NCBI GenBank assembly: GCA_017303975.1
Contig: JAFLBG010000003.1
Span: 65,157-129,156 of the forward strand
Reading direction: 5' to 3'
DNA length: 64,000 nt
From: Bacteroidota bacterium
GTDB lineage: Bacteria > Bacteroidota > Bacteroidia > JAFLBG01
A program made the position numbers and the translations under genes. Below the pieces are notes generated by a model, which made no database searches, had not been told where the DNA came from, and saw only the letters and a program-made list of their open reading frames with translations. Within the stretch, counting starts at the first letter, position 1. Each line of letters opens with the position of its first letter. Positions 56,833-64,000 of this stretch are shown here, piece by piece.

Positions 56833-56956
56833 CTAATAATTACATTTTTTTTGTTTGAAAAACCGTAAGGATTGCAGTTACTTAATAGTATAGTAACCTT
56901 ACCCCGTTTAAGCATGTGTTTTGTTTTAGTATTAAATACAATCAAACAAAAGATTC

Positions 56957-59900
56957 ATGTGTAAAAAAATAAAAATTTTACTTTTTGTTTTCACTCTGCT
57001 ATGCGTAAGTGTGGGCTTTTCAGCATCCGGTTTTATCGAGAATAAAGGGCAGGTGTTAGATTTTAATGGAAATTCAAGGAGTGATATAAAGTATGTAAAG
57101 ACAACTCCTGATTTAAATTTATATTTCTTTGATACTAAAATTTCGTATGTACTTCATAATATAAATTCCGTAAACAAAGTTTATTTCGAAGCGTTAGAAA
57201 CAAAAACAAAAGAACTTTTTGAAGGCACGATAACTAAAGCTCAGTTTGACGAAGTTGCCCTTTCTAACCCCCGTATTTCATATCATCGATTGGATTTGGA
57301 GTTTGTTGGCGGAAATTACAATCCTCTGATAAGTGCCTCTAATCAATTAAGTGGATACAACAATTATTATTATTCAGGGATAAAAGCTGAGAATGTAAAG
57401 TCGTACAATAAATTAGGTTATAGTGGTGTTTACGAGGGAATTGATTTTAGCTTTTACGAAACAGAATCAAAAATAGTAAAGTATGATATTGTTGTTCATC
57501 CTACCGGAGATGTGAATGATATAAAATTAAAGTATACGGGAGCAGATAAGGTTGAATTGGAGAATAATGTACTTTCAATACATACTGGATTGCAAGTAAT
57601 AAAGGAAAATCTGCCTAAAATTTACCAGACAATTAATGGGAGAATAGAGGAGGTAAAATCGGAGTATAAGATTATTGAGCAAAATGAAAACTATACTGTT
57701 ATTGGGTTTCAAGCCCATCGATATAATAAGCAATACGATTTAGTTATCGACCCTGCTGTTTGGACTACCTATATGGGGGGCACGAACGGGGAAATTCCAT
57801 ATTCTGTTGTTGCCGATAATCAAGATAATTCTATTTTTTGTGGAACAACTGCTTCACTAAATTTTCCTGTAACTGTTGGAGCCTTTCAAACAAATCACGC
57901 AGGAGGTATTAACAATAATATGGCCGGGCTTTGGCCTATAGGGCAATGCGATGCGTATTTAATTAAATTTGATTTTAATGGGAATAGGCTTTGGTCGACC
58001 TATTTTGGCAGTACTGCTGGTAATGATGATTTTAGAGCAGTTTGTGTTGATCCAAATGGAAATATTGTTGCTGGTGGATTATCTACAAATGGCGTGATTC
58101 CTGGCTTGGGTTCTGGCTTGCAAAATACCTATAGCGGAGGAAATACAGATGGATATTTGGCAAAATTTAATTCAGCCGGAAATTTAGTTACCTCTACATA
58201 CTTTGGAGGTAACGGACAGGATTGGTTGTTAGATGTTGCCAGAGATAATGCTGGAAATTTTGTGGCTGTAGGTTATACTACTTCTTCAAATTTGCCTATG
58301 GTTGGAAATACTTACCAAGCAAGCAATGGGGGATTTATAGATATTTACATTGCAAAATTTAACAATAACTTAAATGCGTTGCAGTTCTCTACTTATTATG
58401 GAGGAACAGGATCAGAGTATGCATTCGGAGTTGATGTAGACTCGAATAATGATATTTGCATTGTAGGTTCAAGCAATGGATTGGGTAGCGGGTTTCCAAC
58501 TACTGCCGGTGCATTTCAAACTACTTACGGAGGGCAAAACAATTTTTTAACAGCTGGAGGAGATGGAGTAATACTAAAATTTTCTTCTGCCGGAAACCGT
58601 TTGTGGGCTACCTATTATGGAAATCCAGGTACTGATTATACGACAGCTGTAGCAGTTGATCAAAATGATGATATTGTAATTTGTGGTATTACAAATAAAA
58701 GCGCACCTGCTAATAATACTTATTTTAGCACTCCGGGTGCTTTCCAACTATCGCATGCCGGAGGCGGTACTGCATCTTATTCTTTGGATAGTTATGTGGC
58801 AAAATTTTCTCCTTCAGGCACTAGAATTTGGGGTACCTATTTAGGAGGATCAGTTGGTGGAGCAAGTTCATCAAACAAGCCGGATGATTATGCAATGGGA
58901 ATTGCAATTACAAGTGAGAATGATATTGTAGTAACCGGAGATTCTTATACAACAGATTTTCCAAATACAACTTGTTCATACCAAGGCAATGTTGTCAATC
59001 AATACGAGCAAATTTTCATTACCACATTCAATCCTTCCGGGAAGTTAATTTGTTCCAGCTTGCTAGTAAATTCAGCTAGTGCAAGTGGTCATAATGATAT
59101 GTCTATTTTTTCAGGATGGGGCACATCGGGTGGATATATTGATGCACGTAAAGGATTTGGATATCTAACAGCTCATAATTTAGCAGGAAATGCACCTGTT
59201 ACTACTGGTGCATTTCAAACAACAAAAATGGGGAGCAGAGAACCAATAGCCTCCAGAATATGTTTATACACTTGTGGCAATAGCACTCTTACCGCAAGCT
59301 ACACAAGTACAACACCAACAATTTGTATCAATCAAAGTGTAACATACACCGGCATCCCTAATACATGCGATACCACTAGAACCAAGTATCTATGGACATT
59401 TCCGGGAGGAACCCCAGCAACTTCTACAAATAAAACACCTACTGTTAATTATAATGCAGCCGGACTTTTCAATTTCAAGTTGAGAATTACTACTCCGTGT
59501 GATACAGATTCTGTGGTGGTAGCAAATTATGTAACTGTTTCTAATCCGATACTAACTAGTACTATTACTAATGCTAGTTGCTTTGGATTAGCAGATGGGC
59601 AAGCTACTGCAAGCTTAAGTTCCGGTATAGCGCCATATACGTATTCATGGAGCAATGCACAAACAAACTCAGCTGCGACATTTTTGGGTATTGGTACCTA
59701 TAGTGTGGTAGTTTCGGATGCAATTGGTTGCTCCGCAACCGGACAGGTTACCATTACAGAGCCACCTCAATTACAGTTTTCGTTACAGCTCCAACAAGGT
59801 GTTTTGTGTAACGGAATACCTACCGGACAAATTACCTCTCAAACATCAGGTGGTGTGGGTGCTTATACATATGTGTGGTCTGTTGTCAACAATACAGGAG

Positions 59901-61477
59901 CTGCGGCTTCAAATTTAAACGCAGGCATATATGGTGCTACGGTTCAAGATGGGAATGGATGTATTGCAAGTGATACTATACATTTAAATCAACCCGGCTC
60001 TTTGATAGGATTTATTTCCACTTTAACCAATGTGCTTTGCAATGGAGATGCCACGGGGTCTGCTACTGCTGCTGCTATTGGAGGTGTTGGTGCATACACG
60101 TATTCGTGGAGTAGTGGACAAAATACTGCTGTTGTTAATTCATTTACAGCTAATACGTATACGGTAACAATTACAGATGCCAATGGATGCACTGCACAAG
60201 CGTATGCAAATATTACCGAACCACCTTTGCTTCAAGTGTCATCAGTAGTTCAATCTACTGTTGATTGTTTTGGAAATAATAATGGCTCTGCAATAGCGAA
60301 TCCTAATGGCGGGACAGGAAGTTATACGTATTCTTGGAGCAATGGACAGCAAACACATGTAGCCAATGGGTTGCCCGCAGGTACCTATCAAGTTTTAGTT
60401 ACAGATGCAAATGGTTGTACAGAAAATGCATCTATGCAAATTACAGAACCAACAGCTCTAACAGCTCAAATAACAGGGCCCACAGATATTTGTATGGGGG
60501 CTGCAAATGCAAGCATATTGGCTACTCCGGCAGGAGGCACGCCTAGTTATTCATTTAGTTGGAGCAATAATCAACAAACAGCGGGACTCAATAACATTGG
60601 AGCTGGAGTATATAATTTAGTTGTTACAGACGCCAATGGATGTACTTTGGCAACAAGCCATACTATACAATTAAATCCAGCATTGCAGCCACAACCAACC
60701 TTTACAGTTGATAAACTATCGGGGTGCGGGCCATTATGTGTAAATTTTATAAATACAACTACTAATACACAAAGTTTGATGTGGGAATTTGGTAGTAACG
60801 GTATAACGTCCACTAACTCTTCCGAACAATATTGCTTTACAAGTCCAGGTAGTTTTAATATTGCATTAACTGTTGTAGATAATAATGGATGCAGTGCTAC
60901 TCTTACACAAACAAATTTTATTACTGTACATCCCAATCCAGTGGCGCAGTTTAACTCTAGTGTAAGTGAGACCAGTATTTTGGAGTCGCAGGTTCAATTT
61001 GTTAGTACATCAATTTTGTCTAACAGTTTAAATTGGAGTTTAGGAGATAGTACTTTTGTAAGTACCTTATTCCCGGATAATTCAATAAGCCACACCTACA
61101 AAGACACAGGTGTGTATGCGGTTAAACTAGTAGTAGTAACAGAATTTGGGTGTAAGGATAGTACAATCGAATATATTTATATAAAAGATGATTACACACA
61201 ATACATTCCCAATAGTTTTACTCCGAATGGCGATGGCATTAATGATGTATTTATGCCATCAGGTATTGGGGTTGAGGCTAAGGATTATTTATTTGAAATA
61301 TACAATCGATGGGGCGAAAAAATTTGGAGCACTAAAGAAATTTATAAAGGGTGGGATGGCAGAGCTAATGATGGAAAACTGATAGCCCAACAAGATGTGT
61401 TTATATACGTATTACACATCAACGATATCTACGAAAGAAAACATCGCTTTGTAGGAAGCGTTACTATTATTAAATAG
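56957..61477 (+). CDS. Giant SBBP/SprB-repeat adhesin with T9SS type B C-terminal domain
   Basis: This 1506-residue secreted protein has a signal peptide (to about residue 24). An N-terminal domain of about 240 residues beginning GFIENKGQVLD precedes an SBBP propeller-like region (about 270-760, with DVDSNNDICIVGSS and STYFGG patterns). After a PKD unit (near 800), SprB repeats of about 80 residues fill 860-1240 (CFGLADGQATASLSSG, CNGDATGSATAAAIGG, CFGNNNGSAIANPNGG), each with YTYSWSNGQ-like cores. A PKD domain and a type B sorting domain (PNSFTPNGDGINDVFMPSG to SVTIIK) close the protein. SprB-type repeats occur in gliding adhesins. Confidence 0.93.
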   Translation: MCKKIKILLFVFTLLCVSVGFSASGFIENKGQVLDFNGNSRSDIKYVKTTPDLNLYFFDTKISYVLHNINSVNKVYFEALETKTKELFEGTITKAQFDEVALSNPRISYHRLDLEFVGGNYNPLISASNQLSGYNNYYYSGIKAENVKSYNKLGYSGVYEGIDFSFYETESKIVKYDIVVHPTGDVNDIKLKYTGADKVELENNVLSIHTGLQVIKENLPKIYQTINGRIEEVKSEYKIIEQNENYTVIGFQAHRYNKQYDLVIDPAVWTTYMGGTNGEIPYSVVADNQDNSIFCGTTASLNFPVTVGAFQTNHAGGINNNMAGLWPIGQCDAYLIKFDFNGNRLWSTYFGSTAGNDDFRAVCVDPNGNIVAGGLSTNGVIPGLGSGLQNTYSGGNTDGYLAKFNSAGNLVTSTYFGGNGQDWLLDVARDNAGNFVAVGYTTSSNLPMVGNTYQASNGGFIDIYIAKFNNNLNALQFSTYYGGTGSEYAFGVDVDSNNDICIVGSSNGLGSGFPTTAGAFQTTYGGQNNFLTAGGDGVILKFSSAGNRLWATYYGNPGTDYTTAVAVDQNDDIVICGITNKSAPANNTYFSTPGAFQLSHAGGGTASYSLDSYVAKFSPSGTRIWGTYLGGSVGGASSSNKPDDYAMGIAITSENDIVVTGDSYTTDFPNTTCSYQGNVVNQYEQIFITTFNPSGKLICSSLLVNSASASGHNDMSIFSGWGTSGGYIDARKGFGYLTAHNLAGNAPVTTGAFQTTKMGSREPIASRICLYTCGNSTLTASYTSTTPTICINQSVTYTGIPNTCDTTRTKYLWTFPGGTPATSTNKTPTVNYNAAGLFNFKLRITTPCDTDSVVVANYVTVSNPILTSTITNASCFGLADGQATASLSSGIAPYTYSWSNAQTNSAATFLGIGTYSVVVSDAIGCSATGQVTITEPPQLQFSLQLQQGVLCNGIPTGQITSQTSGGVGAYTYVWSVVNNTGAAASNLNAGIYGATVQDGNGCIASDTIHLNQPGSLIGFISTLTNVLCNGDATGSATAAAIGGVGAYTYSWSSGQNTAVVNSFTANTYTVTITDANGCTAQAYANITEPPLLQVSSVVQSTVDCFGNNNGSAIANPNGGTGSYTYSWSNGQQTHVANGLPAGTYQVLVTDANGCTENASMQITEPTALTAQITGPTDICMGAANASILATPAGGTPSYSFSWSNNQQTAGLNNIGAGVYNLVVTDANGCTLATSHTIQLNPALQPQPTFTVDKLSGCGPLCVNFINTTTNTQSLMWEFGSNGITSTNSSEQYCFTSPGSFNIALTVVDNNGCSATLTQTNFITVHPNPVAQFNSSVSETSILESQVQFVSTSILSNSLNWSLGDSTFVSTLFPDNSISHTYKDTGVYAVKLVVVTEFGCKDSTIEYIYIKDDYTQYIPNSFTPNGDGINDVFMPSGIGVEAKDYLFEIYNRWGEKIWSTKEIYKGWDGRANDGKLIAQQDVFIYVLHINDIYERKHRFVGSVTIIK

Positions 61478-61520
61478 CGCATAGCTTTCGTAGATTTTTC
61501 TGAGATGCCTACATGTTTTT

Positions 61521-63197
61521 TTACACAGCTAATTTTTTATAGCGAATGCGTTTAGGTTCTTCATTGCCCATACGTTTCTTTCTGTTTTCTTCATAGTCAG
61601 AATATCCACCTTCAAAATAATATACTTGAGAGTTTCCTTCAAACGCAAGAATATGAGTACAAACCCTGTCTAAAAACCAACGGTCGTGGGAAATAATTAC
61701 AGCACATCCTGCAAAATCTTCCAACGCCTCTTCTAGAGCACGTAAGGTGTTTACATCTAAATCGTTGGTGGGCTCATCCAATAAAAGCACATTGGCTTCC
61801 GATTTTAATGTTAATGCTAAATGCAATCTGTTTCTCTCTCCGCCCGATAGTACACCACACTTCTTGCCTTGATCAGAACCATTAAAATTAAATCGAGAAA
61901 TATATGCGCGCGAATTAAGCGCTCTGCCGCCAATTTCAACAATTTCGTTTCCTCCACTCAGTACTTCATAAATTGTTTTGTTTGGATCAATGTCGGTATG
62001 TGCTTGATCTACGTAGGCAATTTTAACTGTAGGTCCAACTTTAAATTCGCCACTTGAAGGAGTTTCTTGTTTCATTATCATGCGGAACAAAGTTGTTTTC
62101 CCTGCACCGTTAGGTCCAATAATACCAACTATTCCGGCCGGAGGTAATTTAAAATTCAACCCCTCGTATAACAATCTATCGCCAAACGCTTTTGAAACAT
62201 TAATTGCTTCAATTACTTCATTTCCTAAGCGTGGACCATTTGGAATAAATATTTCCAGTTTCTCTTCTTTTTCTTTTGTTCCCTCACCCAACATTTTTTC
62301 GTAGTTCTGCAAACGCGCTTTCTGCTTGGTTTGTCGGCCTTTCGCTCCTTGGCGAACCCAATCCAATTCTCGTTCTAAATTCTTTCTACGTTTACTTTCT
62401 TGTTTTTCTTCTTGTGCTAAACGTTTTGCTTTTTGATCTAACCAAGAAGAGTAATTTCCTTTCCATGGAATACCTTCGCCTCTGTCCATCTCTAAAATCC
62501 AGCCGGCTACGTTGTCTAAGAAATACCTGTCGTGGGTAATAGCCAATACGGTGCCTTTGTAATTTTGTAAATATTGCTCTAGCCAATCAACAGACTCGGC
62601 ATCCAAGTGGTTGGTAGGCTCGTCTAATAATAAGATGTCGGGATTTTGAATTAGCAATCTACACAATGCTACCCGTCTTCTTTCTCCACCGGAAAGATTT
62701 TTTACAGCAGCTTCCGATTCCGGGCAACGCAGCGCATCCATAGCTCTTTCGAGACGATTATCTAAATTCCATAAATCGTGTTGTTCAATTAAATCGTTTA
62801 AGCGAGCTTGCTTTTCAATGAGCTTGGTCATCTCCTCATCGCTCATGGGCTCCATAAACTTGTTGTTTACTTCTTCGTATTCTTTTAAAATATTTACGTG
62901 TTCTTTGGCACCTTCGCGCACAATTTCAATAACTGTTTTAGTGTCGTCTAATTGAGGTTCTTGCTCTAAATAGCCAATGGAATACCCCGGAGAGTAATGC
63001 ACTTCGCCTTGATAGGATTTTTCAACGCCTGCAATAATTTTCATTACGGTAGATTTACCAGAACCATTAGAACCGATAATGCCAATCTTAGCACCATAAT
63101 AAAATGAAAGGTAAATATCTTTTAAAATTGTTTTTCCGGTATTAAGTGATTTAGTCACATTTACCATGGAAAATATTATTTGACGACCTTCTGACAT
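61521..63197 (-). CDS. ettA: Energy-dependent translational throttle protein EttA
   Basis: This 558-residue ABC-F protein has two ATPase domains: Walker A GSNGSGKST and GPNGAGKTT, signatures LSGGERRR and LSGGERN. The arm region after about 85 residues and the linker WVRQGAKGRQTKQKARLQNYEKM are typical of EttA. It binds the ribosomal E site and gates the first elongation step according to ATP level. Length and motifs fit closely. Upstream on the minus strand there is a candidate promoter element TACATTCG (63222-63229). Confidence 0.95.
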   Translation of the reverse strand: MSEGRQIIFSMVNVTKSLNTGKTILKDIYLSFYYGAKIGIIGSNGSGKSTVMKIIAGVEKSYQGEVHYSPGYSIGYLEQEPQLDDTKTVIEIVREGAKEHVNILKEYEEVNNKFMEPMSDEEMTKLIEKQARLNDLIEQHDLWNLDNRLERAMDALRCPESEAAVKNLSGGERRRVALCRLLIQNPDILLLDEPTNHLDAESVDWLEQYLQNYKGTVLAITHDRYFLDNVAGWILEMDRGEGIPWKGNYSSWLDQKAKRLAQEEKQESKRRKNLERELDWVRQGAKGRQTKQKARLQNYEKMLGEGTKEKEEKLEIFIPNGPRLGNEVIEAINVSKAFGDRLLYEGLNFKLPPAGIVGIIGPNGAGKTTLFRMIMKQETPSSGEFKVGPTVKIAYVDQAHTDIDPNKTIYEVLSGGNEIVEIGGRALNSRAYISRFNFNGSDQGKKCGVLSGGERNRLHLALTLKSEANVLLLDEPTNDLDVNTLRALEEALEDFAGCAVIISHDRWFLDRVCTHILAFEGNSQVYYFEGGYSDYEENRKKRMGNEEPKRIRYKKLAV

Positions 63198-63271
63198 AGG
63201 AGTAGTATTTTATATAGTTAGCGAATGTAAAGTTTTAATAATTAGAGATTGCAAATATCGGAAAATAGCGC

Positions 63272-63628
63272 TTATTTAAAATAAGTAATGTAATTATTAT
63301 CAATCTCCACTATAAAACGGGATTCATTATTAAGTTTTTGGATGGAAGTTAGATTTTCTGATAAAATCCTTATAAGTTCTAGATTTGATATATTACCGAG
63401 GCTAATTTTTATGAGTTTTTTGGGAGTGTTTTTTATAAAAAAGCTATTCCTAAAATCGTGGTCTTTTGTAATTATTATTAAATCGTTAGTGTCGGCATAA
63501 CTGGAAATATCATCATCTTTTGTGTGCCAACTATCTAAAATTTTATTAACGTGAAATGTTTCAAAATTTAGTGAATTTAAATAATTCACAACCTTGTATT
63601 AAATGTGCACATCACAAAGAAATCTCAT
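63272..63628 (-). pseudogene. DUF5615 PIN-like toxin-type gene with stop at codon 10
   Basis: From the ATG at 63628 the frame reads MRFLCDVHI, then TAA (63599-63601), then YKVVNYLNSLNFETFHVNKI and a complete C-terminal part ending at 63272. The restored product would be 118 residues. It fits the DUF5615 family, whose members have a PIN-like fold and an early acidic residue (here Asp6), DxDI (TKDDDISSYA) and TKDHDF. A GTG at 63589 could restart translation but would lose the first strand and Asp6. It overlaps the DUF433 stop by one base (TAATG). Confidence 0.85.
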
Positions 63629-63855
63629 TAAGCAGCGTCTTTTATCGATTTGCCGGACAAATAAAGTTTAGCAAAGTTTAAACTTGCCAGTATATCTTCT
63701 TTTTCCAGCTCAGGATGATCTGCTATTATTTGCTCAATCGTCATACCCGAACCAAGCAAATCAATTATAACTTCTACAGGCCATCGCATCCCTCGAATGC
63801 AAGGTTTCCCATGACAAATATTTTGGTCTATTGTAATTCGATCTAATAAATTCAT
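63628..63855 (-). CDS. DUF433 antitoxin-type protein
   Basis: This 75-residue protein has the DUF433 pattern: RITIDQNICHGKPCIRGMRWPVEVIIDLLGSGMTIEQIIADHPELEKEDI. The ATG at 63855 (MNLLDRITI) is preferred over longer in-frame starts, which add hydrophobic residues not typical of the family. DUF433 proteins often pair with DUF5615 PIN-like proteins and are considered antitoxins. Coupling to the downstream gene through TAATG supports the pairing. It should remain functional even though its partner is broken. Confidence 0.87.
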   Translation of the reverse strand: MNLLDRITIDQNICHGKPCIRGMRWPVEVIIDLLGSGMTIEQIIADHPELEKEDILASLNFAKLYLSGKSIKDAA

Positions 63856-63911
63856 GATTGTATTTTGCATAAAATTAATGATTTTTGGTAACAAATAGAG
63901 GCTCCTCAAAA

Positions 63912-64000
63912 TTAACTAAATGAAGTTTTTTTTAAGTCGGATGCTTTTTTACCGTTATTTTTTGCCATAGTTGCGAAAGCAGGAATCTCTTTTATTGAAA
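63912..64000 (-). CDS. C-terminal end of an unidentified gene, cut by the window
   Basis: On the minus strand an open frame enters from the right edge and ends with TAA at 63912-63914. The visible residues, SIKEIPAFATMAKNNG and a lysine-rich tail KKASDLKKTSFS, are too few to identify. It would lie upstream of the DUF433 gene on the same strand. Confidence 0.4.
   Translation of the reverse strand, partial: SIKEIPAFATMAKNNGKKASDLKKTSFS

Noticed and set aside
59500-60700. CRISPR-like array from regularly spaced similarity in the giant adhesin
   Set aside because: The periodicity is in-frame protein repeats of about 80 residues (SprB type), not short identical direct repeats with unique spacers.

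Overview
The window looks like a chromosomal segment of a low-GC Bacteroidota bacterium, probably a gliding, type IX secretion (T9SS) lineage. The evidence is a gldA homologue, three large surface proteins ending in the gliding-motility-associated type B C-terminal domain, two proteins ending in type A sorting domains, two TonB-dependent receptors with carboxypeptidase-like N-domains, a DUF4249 lipoprotein, a MurF-Alr fusion, a short AtpC, and a promoter close to the Bacteroidota TTTG-N19-TAnnTTTG pattern. No CRISPR array, rRNA, intact tRNA or recognisable transposase was found. All family assignments come from reading the translated sequences; no search was run.

Layout. 1-2.2 kb: a degenerate tRNA-like fragment, a strong intrinsic terminator, a small XRE regulator, a small membrane protein, a Tat-type Mn superoxide dismutase and a biotin carrier protein. 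2.4-14 kb: an M1 aminopeptidase lipoprotein, folB, a DUF5522 protein, hutU, a MerR regulator, a TonB receptor/DUF4249 pair with a good promoter, a coupled deacetylase/FemAB-like pair and rsgA. 14-31 kb: gldA, murF-alr, an RluB-type pseudouridine synthase with a repetitive basic arm, an AsmA-like protein, a histidine kinase coupled to hemW, a cyclase, DinB and DUF5606 proteins, a secreted subtilisin, an HsdR-N-like nuclease-fold protein and holA.

31-40.3 kb appears to be an insertion. The first 44 bp of the EVE-domain gene are present directly after holA, where they form a 14-codon stub, and again 9.36 kb downstream at the start of the intact EVE gene. Between the two copies lie an uncharacterised helical protein, a divergent SBBP/PKD T9SS protein, a decayed T9SS sorting domain and a GH101/DUF5696-like secreted glycosidase candidate.

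40-64 kb: EVE protein, second TonB receptor, mnmD, ung, a 43-residue lipoprotein, OsmC, an outer-membrane protein beside lipA, a leucine-rich-repeat protein, ribF, atpD-atpC with a long hairpin between them, a T9SS PKD protein followed by a possible copper-monooxygenase-like membrane protein, an Uup-type ABC-F ATPase, a 1506-residue SprB-repeat adhesin, ettA, and a DUF433-DUF5615 toxin-antitoxin-like pair. The presumed toxin of that pair carries an in-frame stop at codon 10.

Most genes are housekeeping (cell wall, translation, cofactors, ATP synthesis, DNA repair) mixed with cell-surface functions. I see no complete new defence or mobile system. The points most worth following up are the duplicated EVE boundary with its cargo, the broken DUF433-DUF5615 module, the duplicated sensor domain of the kinase, and the copper-monooxygenase-like protein.
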